The position numbers and the translations under genes were made by a program. 64,000 nt of DNA from Longibaculum muris (lineage in GTDB: Bacteria > Bacillota_I > Bacilli_A > Erysipelotrichales > Coprobacillaceae). This document shows positions 46,261 through 55,712 of this stretch, one piece after another. Numbering within the stretch: the first letter of the stretch is position 1; every line of letters begins with the position of its first letter. Where the stretch lies: positions 36,712 through 100,711 of the forward strand of contig NZ_SMCQ01000009.1 of NCBI RefSeq assembly GCF_004343035.1. The letters run 5' to 3'. The notes beneath the pieces were generated by a model, which made no database searches, had not been told where the DNA came from, and saw nothing but the letters and a program-made list of their open reading frames with translations.

Positions 46261-47228
46261 TGGCTGAAGATAAAGTTTTATTAAAAATCGATAACCTTTC
46301 AAAACACTTTAGAGTCAGTGGTGGAATTTTAAAAGCCGTAAATGGTGTCAGTCTTGAAATTAAAGAAGGAGAAACTCTTGGTTTAGTAGGTGAATCAGGA
46401 TGTGGTAAATCTACTCTTGGTCGTGTTGTTATGGGAATTTATGAACCTACAGAAGGTCATATTATTTATGATGGTCAAGAAGTTCAAATTAAGAAATCTA
46501 AAGATCGTTTAGCTTATGCAAAACATGCACAAATGATTTTCCAAGATCCTTATGCTTCTTTAAATCCACGTATGACAGTTGAATCTATTATCGCTGAAGG
46601 AATGGAAATCCATGGATTATATACTCCTGAAAAGCGTAAAGAAAGAGTTCATGAATTATTGGAACTTGTTGGTTTAAATAAAGAACATGCTAACCGTTTC
46701 CCACATGAATTCTCAGGTGGTCAACGTCAACGTATTGGTATTGCAAGAGCCTTGGCAATTGAGCCAGAATTCCTTGTATGTGATGAACCAATTTCAGCCT
46801 TAGACGTTTCTATTCAATCACAAGTTATTAACTTATTGATTGATTTACAAAAGAAATTAGGGTTAACTTATTTGTTCATTGCCCATGACTTAGATATCGT
46901 ACGTTATATTTCTGATAGAATTGCCGTTATGTATTTAGGTCACTTAGTTGAATTAGGTACAAGTGATGAAATTTATTCACATTCTATGCATCCATATTCT
47001 GAAGCATTGTTATCTGCTGTACCTATTCCTGATCCAAAATTAGAAAAAGAGAAAAAGCGTATTATTTTAAGTGGTGATGTCCCAAGCCCAATTGATTTAC
47101 CTGCTGGATGTCCTTTCGCAGGTAGATGTCGATACGCTACAGATAAATGTCGTGAAGAAAAACCAGCTTTGAAAGAAGTAAAACCAGGACATTTTGTCGC
47201 ATGTCATTATCCAATTCAAAAAGATTAA
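46260..47228 (+). CDS. oppF: Oligopeptide ABC transporter ATPase OppF
   Basis: A 322-residue ATPase, partner of OppD. Walker A GESGCGKS, signature FSGGQRQR, Walker B LVCDEPISALD, H-loop AHDLD and the C-terminal CPFAGRCRYATDKC cysteine motif. Its ATG overlaps the TAA of oppD by one base, so the two are coupled. It ends the opp operon before a strong terminator. Confidence 0.96.
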   Translation: MAEDKVLLKIDNLSKHFRVSGGILKAVNGVSLEIKEGETLGLVGESGCGKSTLGRVVMGIYEPTEGHIIYDGQEVQIKKSKDRLAYAKHAQMIFQDPYASLNPRMTVESIIAEGMEIHGLYTPEKRKERVHELLELVGLNKEHANRFPHEFSGGQRQRIGIARALAIEPEFLVCDEPISALDVSIQSQVINLLIDLQKKLGLTYLFIAHDLDIVRYISDRIAVMYLGHLVELGTSDEIYSHSMHPYSEALLSAVPIPDPKLEKEKKRIILSGDVPSPIDLPAGCPFAGRCRYATDKCREEKPALKEVKPGHFVACHYPIQKD

Positions 47229-47245
47229 TACCTTATTATATAAAT

Positions 47246-47275
47246 AAAAAACCTTGATTAAATCAAGGTTTTTTT
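47246..47275. terminator. Terminator between opp operon and peptidases
   Basis: AAAAA, ACCTTGAT (47251-47258), loop TAA, ATCAAGGT (47262-47269), TTTTTT. It works on both strands for the convergent genes. Confidence 0.92.
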
Positions 47276-47283
47276 GTGTTTGA

Positions 47284-48648
47284 TTAATTTTCTAAGAAAA
47301 CTTTATAAGCAAGATATCCTTCATAAACATCAACTTTAGATACAATTTCATATGGGGCATGCATATTTAATACTGCAATTCCAGCATCAATAACATCCAT
47401 ATTATAGTTACCAAGAATATAGGCGATAGTACCTCCACCACCTTGGTCTACTTTTCCAAGTTCTGCTGTTTGGAAATGAATCTTAGCTTCATCCATAATT
47501 TGTCTTAATTTTGCCATATATTCAGGATTAGCATCGTTGCTGCCACTCTTTCCACGAGCACCAGTATATTTATTAAAGACAATACCATTACCTAAATAAG
47601 CAGCATTTTTAGCATCATTAACTTCTTTATATAAAGGGTCAAATCCAGCACTTACATCACTTGATAACATTTGTGAATTTGTCATTGTACGTTTTAATGA
47701 TAAATAAGAATCATCACCACATAAATGTAAAAGTTCAGCAATTGTATTTTCAAAGAATAGAGATTGAGCACCAGTTGCTCCAACACTACCAATTTCTTCT
47801 TTATCAACTAAAATACAACAAGAAGTATAAGTAGGATTATTTGTTTCTAAGATAGCCATTAATGATGTATAAGCACAAACACGATCATCATGTCCATATC
47901 CTAATATCATACTTCTATCTAAACCAAAATCTCTTGCTTTTCCACTAGGAACAACTTCAATTTCAGCACTTAAGAAATCTTCTTCTTCAATATCATATTT
48001 TTCTTTTAATAATTTTAATACATTAGCTTTTACAGCATCTTTTTCTTCACTATCTAAAGGAATACTTCCAACATTAACGTCTAAGTTTTCTCCTTCAATA
48101 ACTTTATCAGCTGTTTTTTGTAATTGAGTTGCTGATAAATGGATTAATAAATCAGTAATTCCAACAACAGGATCATTATCATCTTCCCCAATAACAACAT
48201 CAATAACACTACCATCTTTTTTAACAACAACACCATGTAAAGAAAGTGGAATAGTTACCCATTGATATTTTTTAACGCCACCATAGTAGTGAGTATCTAA
48301 TAAAGCAAAACCATCACTTTCATATAGAGGATTTTGTTTTAAATCTAAACGTGGTGAATCAATATGAGCACCTAAAATTCTCATTCCTTCAACTAAAGGT
48401 TTTTCACCCATTACAAATAAAGCAATATTTTTTTTCTTATTAACAACATAAACCTTATCACCAGCTTTTAAAGAATCAAATTCACTAATATCTTTAAAAC
48501 CATATTCCTTAGCTAAACGAATAGAAGCTTTCACACAAGCTCTTTCTGTTTTACCTTCAGAAATATAAGCTTTATATCCTTCATTAAAATCCATAACATT
48601 TTTATAATCTTGATCTTGATATTTACTCCAAGTATTTTTTGCGTACAT
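47284..48648 (-). CDS. M18 family aminopeptidase
   Basis: A 454-residue zinc aminopeptidase of the M18 (aspartyl aminopeptidase) family. AHIDSPRLDLKQNPLY, DKEEIGSVGATGA, SSDVSAGFDP and DQGGGGTIAYIL hold the metal and catalytic residues in family order. It is in the group annotated as aminopeptidase 1 in Bacillota. It follows pepT by two bases behind GGGGG and faces the opp operon, so peptides taken up could be broken down by both enzymes. Confidence 0.94.
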   Translation of the reverse strand: MYAKNTWSKYQDQDYKNVMDFNEGYKAYISEGKTERACVKASIRLAKEYGFKDISEFDSLKAGDKVYVVNKKKNIALFVMGEKPLVEGMRILGAHIDSPRLDLKQNPLYESDGFALLDTHYYGGVKKYQWVTIPLSLHGVVVKKDGSVIDVVIGEDDNDPVVGITDLLIHLSATQLQKTADKVIEGENLDVNVGSIPLDSEEKDAVKANVLKLLKEKYDIEEEDFLSAEIEVVPSGKARDFGLDRSMILGYGHDDRVCAYTSLMAILETNNPTYTSCCILVDKEEIGSVGATGAQSLFFENTIAELLHLCGDDSYLSLKRTMTNSQMLSSDVSAGFDPLYKEVNDAKNAAYLGNGIVFNKYTGARGKSGSNDANPEYMAKLRQIMDEAKIHFQTAELGKVDQGGGGTIAYILGNYNMDVIDAGIAVLNMHAPYEIVSKVDVYEGYLAYKVFLEN

Positions 48649-48650
48649 TT

Positions 48651-49874
48651 TTATTCCCCCAAACTCATTTCGATAATTTTTAATAAGACTTCAACTTGTT
48701 TATTCATCATTGTTAATGAAACATATTCAAAAGGACCATGAAAATTAAAACCACCAGTTCCTAAATTAGGACAAGGTAATCCCATATATGTTAAATTAGC
48801 ACCATCAGTTCCACCACGAATAGGAACACTCACAGCATCAACACCACATGCCTTCATCGCAGCAATAGCATTATCAACAATATACATATGTTCTAAAATA
48901 TGTTCTTTCATATTTAAATAACTTTGATCAATTTTGACTTCAACCATAGCATAACCATATTTTTGATTTAAGAAATCCGCAATATTTTTGAAATCCTGAC
49001 ATTGCTTTTTAGCTAAATCTAAATCATGATTACGGATAATATATTCCATAACAGTTCTTTCACAGCTTCCATGAATATCATGTAAATGATTAAATCCTTC
49101 ATAACCTTCAGTTGCTTCTGGTCTAGCATGTACCAGTAACATAGCATCAAACTCTTGTGCTATATGAATAGAATTAATCATTGCATTTTTAGCAGAACCA
49201 GGATGAATACTTTTTCCAGTGATTTCTACAACTGCACTAAACGCATTAAAGTTTTCATATTCAATTTCTTCAATATTACCACCATCAATAGTATAAGCAT
49301 ATTCAGCTGGGAATTGTTCAAGTGCAAAGTTCTCTGTTCCGCGTCCAACTTCCTCATCAGGTGTAAAAGCGATTTGAATATCATTATGCTTAAATTCTGG
49401 ATGACTTAAAAGATATTCAGCCATCTGCATAATAATTGCAACACCAGCTTTATCATCAGCTCCTAAAAGTGTTGTTCCATCAGTCGTTATCAAATCATGA
49501 TGAATAACATTTAATAAATCAGGAAATTCATGAGGATCTAAAGCTAATCCTTTTTCTTGATTTAAAACAATTGTGTCTCCATGATAATCTTGAATCAATT
49601 GTGTATGAATCTGATTTCCAGCAGCATCAGGAGATGTATCCATATGCGCAATAAATCCAATGACTGGGCCTTGATGATCATTATTAGATGGAATTGTACC
49701 ATAAACAATACCAAATTCATCTAAACGAGCATTATCAATTCCTAAACCCTTCATTTCATCAACTAAATAACGTGCAAGTTCTAATTGCTTCAATGTTGAA
49801 GGTGTCAAAGAAGATTTAGGATCAGATTGTGTATCAAAGCTCACATATTTCAAAAATCTTTCTTGTATGTTCAT
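48651..49874 (-). CDS. pepT: Tripeptide aminopeptidase PepT
   Basis: A 407-residue M20B zinc peptidase that removes the N-terminal residue of tripeptides. FIAHMDTSPDAAG and TLLGADDKAGVAI hold the first metal ligands, FTPDEEVGRGTENF the catalytic Glu, and YTIDGGNIEEIEYE and IRGGTDGANLTYMGLPCPN the rest. Start ATG 49874 lies five bases after GAGGG; GTG 49886 is part of the ribosome binding site. TATAAT on the minus strand at 49909-49904 is its -10 box. Confidence 0.96.
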   Translation of the reverse strand: MNIQERFLKYVSFDTQSDPKSSLTPSTLKQLELARYLVDEMKGLGIDNARLDEFGIVYGTIPSNNDHQGPVIGFIAHMDTSPDAAGNQIHTQLIQDYHGDTIVLNQEKGLALDPHEFPDLLNVIHHDLITTDGTTLLGADDKAGVAIIMQMAEYLLSHPEFKHNDIQIAFTPDEEVGRGTENFALEQFPAEYAYTIDGGNIEEIEYENFNAFSAVVEITGKSIHPGSAKNAMINSIHIAQEFDAMLLVHARPEATEGYEGFNHLHDIHGSCERTVMEYIIRNHDLDLAKKQCQDFKNIADFLNQKYGYAMVEVKIDQSYLNMKEHILEHMYIVDNAIAAMKACGVDAVSVPIRGGTDGANLTYMGLPCPNLGTGGFNFHGPFEYVSLTMMNKQVEVLLKIIEMSLGE

Positions 49875-49903
49875 AAAATCCCTCACTTTCTTGTCTACAC
49901 ACT

Positions 49904-49932
49904 ATTATACATGGATTATCCAATATATGCCA
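49904..49932 (-). promoter_or_regulatory. Promoter of pepT
   Basis: On the minus strand TGGCAT (49932-49927), 17 bases, TATAAT (49909-49904). Confidence 0.65.
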
Positions 49933-50016
49933 TGCATATCACTTAAAAATTAAGATATTCTTATGCTTAAAAGAGATAAAATGATATAATAAAAGAAATA
50001 AAAAGGAGTTATAAAT

Positions 50017-50751
50017 ATGAATGAGACAATAAAACAATTATGGGAGCGTAAATCAGTAAGAGAATACACAAATCAACCAATAACAAATGAAGAAAAAGAA
50101 ATGATATTACAAGCTGCATTACAAGCACCCACTGCTGGGAATATGGCACTTTATTCAATTATTGATATTCAAGATCAAAAGTTAAAAGATGAATTAGCTA
50201 TTCGATGTGACCATCAGCCATTTATTGCAAAAGCACCATTAGTGTTGATTTTCTTAGCTGATTATCAAAAATGGTTTGACATTTTTCAACACTATACAAG
50301 TGATGAAGTAAAAATTGAAGAATCAGATTTATTATTAGCTTGTGAAGATTGTATGATTGCGGCTCAAAATGCAGTTGTAGCGGCACAGTCGTTAGGAATA
50401 GGAAGTTGTTATATTGGAGATATCTTAGAAAACTTTGAAGCTAATCAAGAATTGCTTCATTTACCTCAATATGCAATTCCTTTATGTATGGTTGTTTTTG
50501 GAAAGCCAACACCTTCTCAAATCAATAGAAAGAAACCAACTCGTTTTGCATTAGAAGATATGGTGAGTGTTGATTATTATCGTGAAAAAACAACTGAAGA
50601 AACAATTCAAATGTTTGAAAAACAAACTGGAAAAAGCGGTGAAGATCTAGAAAAATATATCATAGCTTTTGCAAAAAGAAAGTTCTATGCTTTATTTAGA
50701 GAAGAAATGAATCGTTCATCTAGGGCTATTATTCAACATTGGATAAAATAA
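50017..50751 (+). CDS. Nitroreductase family flavoprotein (NfrA-like)
   Basis: A 244-residue FMN-dependent oxidoreductase. RKSVREYTNQPI, LQAPTAGNMALYSI and AAQNAVVAAQSLGIGSCYIG are the FMN-binding stretches of NfsA/NfrA-type enzymes, and the C-terminal part (PTRFALEDMV) completes the dimer. These enzymes reduce nitro compounds, quinones or flavins with NADPH. TATAAT at 49985-49990 and AAAGGAG give it its own expression signals. Confidence 0.93.
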   Translation: MNETIKQLWERKSVREYTNQPITNEEKEMILQAALQAPTAGNMALYSIIDIQDQKLKDELAIRCDHQPFIAKAPLVLIFLADYQKWFDIFQHYTSDEVKIEESDLLLACEDCMIAAQNAVVAAQSLGIGSCYIGDILENFEANQELLHLPQYAIPLCMVVFGKPTPSQINRKKPTRFALEDMVSVDYYREKTTEETIQMFEKQTGKSGEDLEKYIIAFAKRKFYALFREEMNRSSRAIIQHWIK

Positions 50752-50772
50752 AAAACAGCGCATGCTGTTTTT
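50751..50772. terminator. Terminator between nitroreductase and AI-2E family genes
   Basis: AAAAACAGC (50751-50759), loop GCAT, GCTGTTTTT (50764-50772). Symmetrical, usable from both strands. Confidence 0.88.
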
Positions 50773-51949
50773 ATTTTGGATCTTTAATTTTTTTAATTGA
50801 TTTATCGGTGACTTCGATATGATTACGATAAAGTGAAATATTAATAACACGACTTCCTACAGCATATATTAATGCCATACTTGGCACAGCAATTAATAAG
50901 CCAAAGAAACCAAAGATATTACCAAATAAGACTAATGATAATAAAACATATAAACCAGAAATACCAACGGCACCACCAACAACTCTTGGATAAATAACGT
51001 TAGCTTCAAATTGTTGAATAATCACAAAACAAATAGTAAAGATAATGGCTTGTGTTGATTCAACAGCTAATACTAAGATAAAGCTTACTCCAAAACCAAC
51101 ATATCCACCAAACATTGGAACTAAGCTAGAAACACCAATAATAAAAGCTAACAATTCAGGAAATGGTAAGCCAGTTAATTTAAAACCAACATACATTAAT
51201 GACATGAGAATACAACATTCTAATAATTGTCCAGAAACAAATCCATTAAAATAATGATTTGCTTCAGCACCAATATCAAAAATTACTAATGATTCTTTAT
51301 AACCAAATAAGAAAGTCACAATTTTCTTTAATTGTCTTAAATGAGTTTCCTTATTAGCCAGTAAATAAAGTGACATAATAAATGAAGTCACAGCATTAAT
51401 AAAGAAACCAAAAATACCAATAGATTGAAAAATTAAGTTAATACCTGCATTTCCTAAAATATTACCACTCTTTGATAATAAGCTATTTAAATCTAAACTA
51501 GATAATGCTTGTTGAATAGATTCATAATTAATTGCATAATTAACATGAAACTGAGCCAAAGCATCATTGATTAAAGTAACCAACCGATTAGAATAATTAA
51601 AGATATTAGAGATAATCAAACTAATACTTTCACCTAAACGAGGAATAATAAATGAAGAAAATAAAACAATAAGAGTTATTGCTAGAATCAGTGTCGTCGC
51701 AATTGATAATCCTCTTTTTAAACCATGTCTTTTAATTTTCTTACCATAGAGATGTTCAATCTTACGCATTGGAATATTTAAAATAAATGCAATCACAATT
51801 GCAATATATAACGGTGTCGCAAGCGACAATATATAACCAATAGTCGATAAAACTGTTTTGTAGTTAAATACAACGAATGCTAATAAGATAGTATAAGTGA
51901 TATAAAGCATTGTTTTGTTGTTTTTGACAATATGTGTTTTGTCGATCAT
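50771..51949 (-). CDS. AI-2E family transporter (YtvI/TqsA-like)
   Basis: A 392-residue membrane protein with about seven hydrophobic segments, a large loop after the third, and the GVSSLVPMFGGYVGFGVSF and VIYPRVVGGAVGISGL motifs of the AI-2E exporter family. Family members move small molecules or Na+/H+; a true AI-2 role is proven for few. Start ATG 51949 follows AAGAAGGTG; the frame upstream to 51991 overlaps that site. Confidence 0.93.
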   Translation of the reverse strand: MIDKTHIVKNNKTMLYITYTILLAFVVFNYKTVLSTIGYILSLATPLYIAIVIAFILNIPMRKIEHLYGKKIKRHGLKRGLSIATTLILAITLIVLFSSFIIPRLGESISLIISNIFNYSNRLVTLINDALAQFHVNYAINYESIQQALSSLDLNSLLSKSGNILGNAGINLIFQSIGIFGFFINAVTSFIMSLYLLANKETHLRQLKKIVTFLFGYKESLVIFDIGAEANHYFNGFVSGQLLECCILMSLMYVGFKLTGLPFPELLAFIIGVSSLVPMFGGYVGFGVSFILVLAVESTQAIIFTICFVIIQQFEANVIYPRVVGGAVGISGLYVLLSLVLFGNIFGFFGLLIAVPSMALIYAVGSRVINISLYRNHIEVTDKSIKKIKDPK

Positions 51950-52057
51950 AATTTCACCTTCTTTAACCACTTTATCATAACATAAAATCAATAAAATGTG
52001 TAGTTGATTGTGTATTGTTAAAAAACATGTTAAAATATGACAAAGAAGGTGAATGCA

Positions 52058-52660
52058 ATGAAATTAACAAGACAAGCGCAAGTTCTTATCTTTGCAATAA
52101 TGGTTGGTATTTTTTTATGTGCATCCTATTTATTGCTAGGGAAACAAGAACAAGAAAAACCAGTAGAGAAACAAGCACAATATACAATGAAACTTGTATT
52201 AGAAGATACACCTATTGTTTCAACTTATATTGATTCAATATCCCAAGAGAAATCTTCTTCAAAATATCAAAAATATGACATTGAAGTGACAAAAAGAACA
52301 AAGATTAAAGATTATACTTTGTCAGCGAATCAAACATTTTCTAAATATATACAACCATTAGGTCCTAATGGTAAAGATAAATTAATAAAAGGCTCAAAAA
52401 ATATAATATCTCACTATGCTTATTCAATGTTGTTGAAAGGTGATATTTTAGAAAAAACAAATCTTTCAACAAAAGAAAAAACATATGAAATTGTTAATGC
52501 ATATATAACTTATAATCAAATTCCATTGACACTCTTAAGTGATAATTCTAATGTTTCTATTGCTAATCAAAGAAAAACAAAAGAAAAGATTGTAAATTTA
52601 CAAGAATTTATTGATTCTTTAAAGAGTGTTGATAAAAGAGACAAGATGTTAACTTGGTAG
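52058..52660 (+). CDS. Membrane-anchored extracytoplasmic protein of unknown function
   Basis: A 200-residue protein: a short basic start (MKLTRQAQ), one hydrophobic segment (residues 9-28, LIFAIMVGIFLCASYLLL) and about 170 residues, mostly Lys- and Ser-rich, that should lie outside the membrane. No lipobox follows the segment. ATG 52058 follows AAGAAGGTG by five bases; the ATG at 52037 lies before it. I recognise no domain. It has no partner gene beyond the divergent AI-2E family gene. Confidence 0.72.
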   Translation: MKLTRQAQVLIFAIMVGIFLCASYLLLGKQEQEKPVEKQAQYTMKLVLEDTPIVSTYIDSISQEKSSSKYQKYDIEVTKRTKIKDYTLSANQTFSKYIQPLGPNGKDKLIKGSKNIISHYAYSMLLKGDILEKTNLSTKEKTYEIVNAYITYNQIPLTLLSDNSNVSIANQRKTKEKIVNLQEFIDSLKSVDKRDKMLTW

Positions 52661-52687
52661 AACTATCTTTGATAGTTCTTTTCTTAA
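52659..52687 (+). terminator. Terminator after the secreted unknown
   Basis: AGAACTATC (52659-52667), loop TTT, GATAGTTCT (52671-52679), then TTTCTT. The next gene begins 17 bases on. Confidence 0.82.
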
Positions 52688-52703
52688 GAAAAGGTGATAA
52701 ATA

Positions 52704-53237
52704 ATGATCTATTTTACAAGTGATTTACATTTAGGACATAAAAATATTATCAAGCTGACAAATAGACCGTTTGTAAATGTAGAGGAAATGAATGAAGTTT
52801 TCATTCATCATTGGAATCAGAAAATTCAAAATAATGATACGGTTTATATTTTAGGTGATTTTACCTTTAAGATGAGTGTATTAGAGGCACATAATATAAT
52901 AAAACAACTTCATGGTCATAAGATTTTAATAAAAGGAAATCATGATAAGAATATAGATGTTTCTTTGTTTGATGAAGTGTGTGATTTTAAAATCATTAAA
53001 TATCATAAACAGAAGTTTATTTTAATGCATTATCCATTATTAGAGTGGCCGCATTATTTTCAAGGTGGGATTCATCTTCATGGACATCAACATAATCATA
53101 GAGATTATAATGAATTGATGAGAAGTAAAGGGATAAGAAGATATGATGTAGGTGTTGATGCTAATGAGTTTTATCCAGTATCTATTGATGAGATTATAGA
53201 TTTTATGGAAGGAAGTAATGAATCAAATAAATTGTAA
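52704..53237 (+). CDS. Calcineurin-like phosphoesterase
   Basis: A 177-residue metallophosphoesterase with all ligands in place: TSDLHLGH, LGDFTF, IKGNHDKN, LMHYPL and LHGHQHNH. The short form with WNQKIQNNDTVYILGD belongs to a group of small phage and bacterial phosphoesterases whose substrate is not settled. AAAAGGTG precedes the start. It ends 60 bases before the DJ-1 gene, which has its own promoter. Confidence 0.92.
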   Translation: MIYFTSDLHLGHKNIIKLTNRPFVNVEEMNEVFIHHWNQKIQNNDTVYILGDFTFKMSVLEAHNIIKQLHGHKILIKGNHDKNIDVSLFDEVCDFKIIKYHKQKFILMHYPLLEWPHYFQGGIHLHGHQHNHRDYNELMRSKGIRRYDVGVDANEFYPVSIDEIIDFMEGSNESNKL

Positions 53238-53260
53238 TTTTAATGGGTTGGTTATATAAT
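53232..53260 (+). promoter_or_regulatory. Promoter of the DJ-1 family gene
   Basis: TTGTAA (53232-53237), 17 bases, TATAAT (53255-53260). The -35 box overlaps the stop codon of the preceding gene. Confidence 0.7.
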
Positions 53261-53297
53261 AAAAAAGATAAATGAAAGACATGTTAGGAGGAAGAAA

Positions 53298-53843
53298 ATG
53301 AAAGCTATAGTTTTAATTAAAGAAGGCTTTGAAGAAGTTGAAGCTTTAAGTGTTGTTGATGTTTTAAGACGTGGAGAAATGAATTGTGAATTAGTTGGTA
53401 TGGATGCTATGAGAGTGACAAGTTCACATGGTATTGAAGTGAGTATGGATAGACTTTTTGATGAAACAGCTTATGATGCTGATGTTGTTGTTTTACCAGG
53501 AGGACTTCCAGGTGCAAGATCTTTACATGATGATGAAAGAGTTATTGATTTATTGAAGGATTTCAATGAAAAAGGAAAATGGATTGCAGCTATTTGTGCT
53601 GGACCTATTTCTTTAGAGAAAGCTGGAGTTGTAGATGGTAAAAAGTATACATGTTACCCAGGATTTGATAAAGAAATTCCTTCAGGTATTTATCAAGATA
53701 CATTGACTTATGTTGATCAAAATATTATTACTGGACGTGGACCTGCAGCTTCATTCCAATTTGCTTATACAATTTTAGAAAAAATGGGGAAATCATCTGA
53801 AAAGATTGCTGAAAGTATGCAATATCCTTATTTAAAAAAATAG
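53298..53843 (+). CDS. DJ-1/PfpI family protein (YajL-like)
   Basis: A 181-residue DJ-1 family protein. IKEGFEEVEALSVVDVLRR at the N-terminus has the conserved Glu, VVLPGGLPGARSL follows, and Cys100 in AAICAGP is the nucleophile on its elbow. Members act in oxidative or carbonyl stress, as chaperones or glyoxalase-like enzymes; a deglycase role has been claimed for some and disputed. That claim is of interest given the fructosamine genes at 16430-27015, but they are far away. Confidence 0.93.
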   Translation: MKAIVLIKEGFEEVEALSVVDVLRRGEMNCELVGMDAMRVTSSHGIEVSMDRLFDETAYDADVVVLPGGLPGARSLHDDERVIDLLKDFNEKGKWIAAICAGPISLEKAGVVDGKKYTCYPGFDKEIPSGIYQDTLTYVDQNIITGRGPAASFQFAYTILEKMGKSSEKIAESMQYPYLKK

Positions 53844-53865
53844 AGATTCATTTGAATCTCTTTTC
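53842..53865. terminator. Terminator between DJ-1 and yaaA genes
   Basis: AGAGATTCA (53842-53850), loop TT, TGAATCTCT (53853-53861), TTT. It overlaps the ends of both convergent genes. Confidence 0.85.
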
Positions 53866-54564
53866 AATTACCCTTGTAAATGCAAGGGTATTTTCTTGGT
53901 TATAGGCTTCATTATAAATAAAACCATCAATTTGTAATTGTTTTAATTCATCTAAAGTTGTTATTTCTTTTAAAATCATTTGATTTAACATTTGACCACG
54001 AGCTTTTTTTATAATCATAGCATTTCTTTTAAGTTTTTGATCTTCAATTTCAATAAAATCAATAAAGTAGACATGGGGATGATGTAACATATCGGTAAAT
54101 TCCTTACTTGCAAGAGAGATAATAAAATCTTCATTTTCAAAGTGTTGGTAGATAGGAGTATACCAGTATTCATATAGATTGATATGATTTGGTTTCATTG
54201 TCATATCTAAACGGTAATAAGAAATAGCGGTATTATATTTTAAGATACCATAATAAGCACATAAAATTCTTAAATTCTCAAGATATGCTAAGTGCTGTGA
54301 ATATAAAGAAAGTTCAAGTTGTTTAAATACAGTTCCAGAAAAGAAAGCTAAAGCAGGGTAACTAGCTTGTTTTTGATGATAATAGTCATAAACTTTTAGA
54401 GCTTGTTTATAGGATATTTTCATGAGTTCACAAAGCTGTTCATCATTGTAATGACTCAGTTGTTGATGTAAATAGTTTGTTTCTTTTTCAAAGAGTATAG
54501 GGGTCAAAGACCAATCAACTTTTTGTGGTTTCATAGTTTTACTTGGCGCAATAACAATTTTCAT
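53848..54564 (-). CDS. yaaA: YaaA family peroxide-stress protein
   Basis: A 238-residue member of the YaaA/DUF328 family. IVIAPSKTMK at the start and KKARGQMLNQMIL near residue 195 are the family's two clear marks; the fold binds DNA and lowers free iron under peroxide stress in E. coli. The start is ATG 54564 behind GAGGTG; the GTG at 54573 is part of that site. Together with PerR and rubrerythrin it adds to the anaerobe's oxidative defence, although it is 22 kb away. Confidence 0.9.
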   Translation of the reverse strand: MKIVIAPSKTMKPQKVDWSLTPILFEKETNYLHQQLSHYNDEQLCELMKISYKQALKVYDYYHQKQASYPALAFFSGTVFKQLELSLYSQHLAYLENLRILCAYYGILKYNTAISYYRLDMTMKPNHINLYEYWYTPIYQHFENEDFIISLASKEFTDMLHHPHVYFIDFIEIEDQKLKRNAMIIKKARGQMLNQMILKEITTLDELKQLQIDGFIYNEAYNQENTLAFTRVIEKRFK

Positions 54565-54605
54565 AAACTTCACCTCGACAATATTATAAAGTAAAACTTA
54601 TAATA

Positions 54606-54633
54606 CGCAAAGAAATATGATATAATCTTTGCG
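54606..54633. promoter_or_regulatory. Inverted repeat flanking the -10 box of the NA37 gene
   Basis: CGCAAAGA (54606-54613) and TCTTTGCG (54626-54633) are exact inverted copies around TATAAT at 54621-54626. A dimer bound here would cover the -10 box and start site. Confidence 0.5.
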
Positions 54634-54643
54634 GGTGAAAAAT

Positions 54644-55630
54644 ATGAATACTATAATTATAAATAAAATATTAATGCATATGCTGGACTTTGAACATCGT
54701 AAAATCTATCATTCACAAAATTTTGTTGATATGAATGAGACTTCAATTGATTATTATCGTAAAAAAGTAGAAAAAGCTTTAAATTCTCCAACTATGAAAG
54801 AATTAACAGTAGGTTCACTACATGAAATGATGTTACGTTGTGAAAAGATGGTTGAAAGTGATGAAGAATTTATTAAACAAGCACATGAAATAACTGATAA
54901 GTTATTTACTTTAGGAGCTGTTATTGAAGAAATGCCTAATAGTAACGTATTATACGTTGATTGCTATAAAAATGGTGAAAGATACATGGCAGTTTTAAAG
55001 TTAAACTATCGTACAATTCCTATGAGTGTTGTGGAAGAAGGAAATGTTCGTATTACTAAGCAACAAGTCTTACCAATGATGGGTTCAGCAGTGGATGAAG
55101 CAATTATTATGAATTGTGATCAAAAACAATTGTTCTTAATTGAAAAGAAATATACGATTGATGGAAAACCTGATTTTTATTTAAATCCACAATGGATTAA
55201 AGGTGAAGAAAAATTAACTGATAAACAAAAGATATCAACAATGAAAAAAGTTATTAAGAAAATGGATGATATTTATAATGTTAATGATGGAAAAGCTTTA
55301 CCTTTAATGAAACAAGAAATTCAAGAAAAAATTGATTTGAATCAGCCAGTTAAGCCATTAGAGGTTGTTAAGAAAGTATTGGAAAAAGATTATCAGGCTC
55401 AAGAAGAAAGTGAAATTATGATGAAGGATTTGGGAATTGGTGAGGAAGATCAAATTCAAAGTTTATCATTAGCAGCAATGGATATTTGTAAGTTGGTATT
55501 AGATGATGAAATTGAAGTAAAACTACCAATTGAGGAATATCTTTCTGGTAATCGAGTTGAAAAAATAAAACAAGATGATGGCACATATTCGATTGTTGTT
55601 AAGGATATTAATGAGGTTATTGTAAAATAG
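54644..55630 (+). CDS. Nucleoid-associated protein, NA37/YejK family
   Basis: A 328-residue protein of the NA37 family. NTIIINKILMHMLDFEH at the start, HEITDKLFTLGAVIEEMPNS near residue 90 and the pattern KLNYRTIPM fit. E. coli YejK sits on the nucleoid; its exact role is unclear. ATG 54644 is preferred; the frame begins at a TTG that lies in the promoter. GGGTGA is the ribosome binding site. In other Bacillota the family is also found near mobile elements, but nothing of that kind is visible here. Confidence 0.82.
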   Translation: MNTIIINKILMHMLDFEHRKIYHSQNFVDMNETSIDYYRKKVEKALNSPTMKELTVGSLHEMMLRCEKMVESDEEFIKQAHEITDKLFTLGAVIEEMPNSNVLYVDCYKNGERYMAVLKLNYRTIPMSVVEEGNVRITKQQVLPMMGSAVDEAIIMNCDQKQLFLIEKKYTIDGKPDFYLNPQWIKGEEKLTDKQKISTMKKVIKKMDDIYNVNDGKALPLMKQEIQEKIDLNQPVKPLEVVKKVLEKDYQAQEESEIMMKDLGIGEEDQIQSLSLAAMDICKLVLDDEIEVKLPIEEYLSGNRVEKIKQDDGTYSIVVKDINEVIVK

Positions 55631-55655
55631 ACTTAAGATTTCTTAAGTCTTTTTT
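55629..55655 (+). terminator. Terminator after the NA37 gene
   Basis: AGACTTAAGA (55629-55638), loop TT, TCTTAAGTCT (55641-55650), TTTTT. Confidence 0.9.
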
Positions 55656-55676
55656 GTAGGCTTTGTGAAGGTTCTT

Positions 55677-55685
55677 TGGTATAAT
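55677..55685 (+). promoter_or_regulatory. Extended -10 promoter of the HD-GYP gene
   Basis: TGG-TATAAT at 55677-55685 is an extended -10 element without a good -35 box. GTG start follows 27 bases later behind AGAGGG. Confidence 0.6.
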
Positions 55686-55712
55686 GATTTTATATGAGAA
55701 AAGAGGGATTGT

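Noticed and set aside
52015..52233. 72-codon frame overlapping the start of the secreted unknown protein
   Set aside because: It starts upstream of the ribosome binding site in another frame and shows no protein-like pattern; the frame from 52058 has a clear site and a membrane segment.
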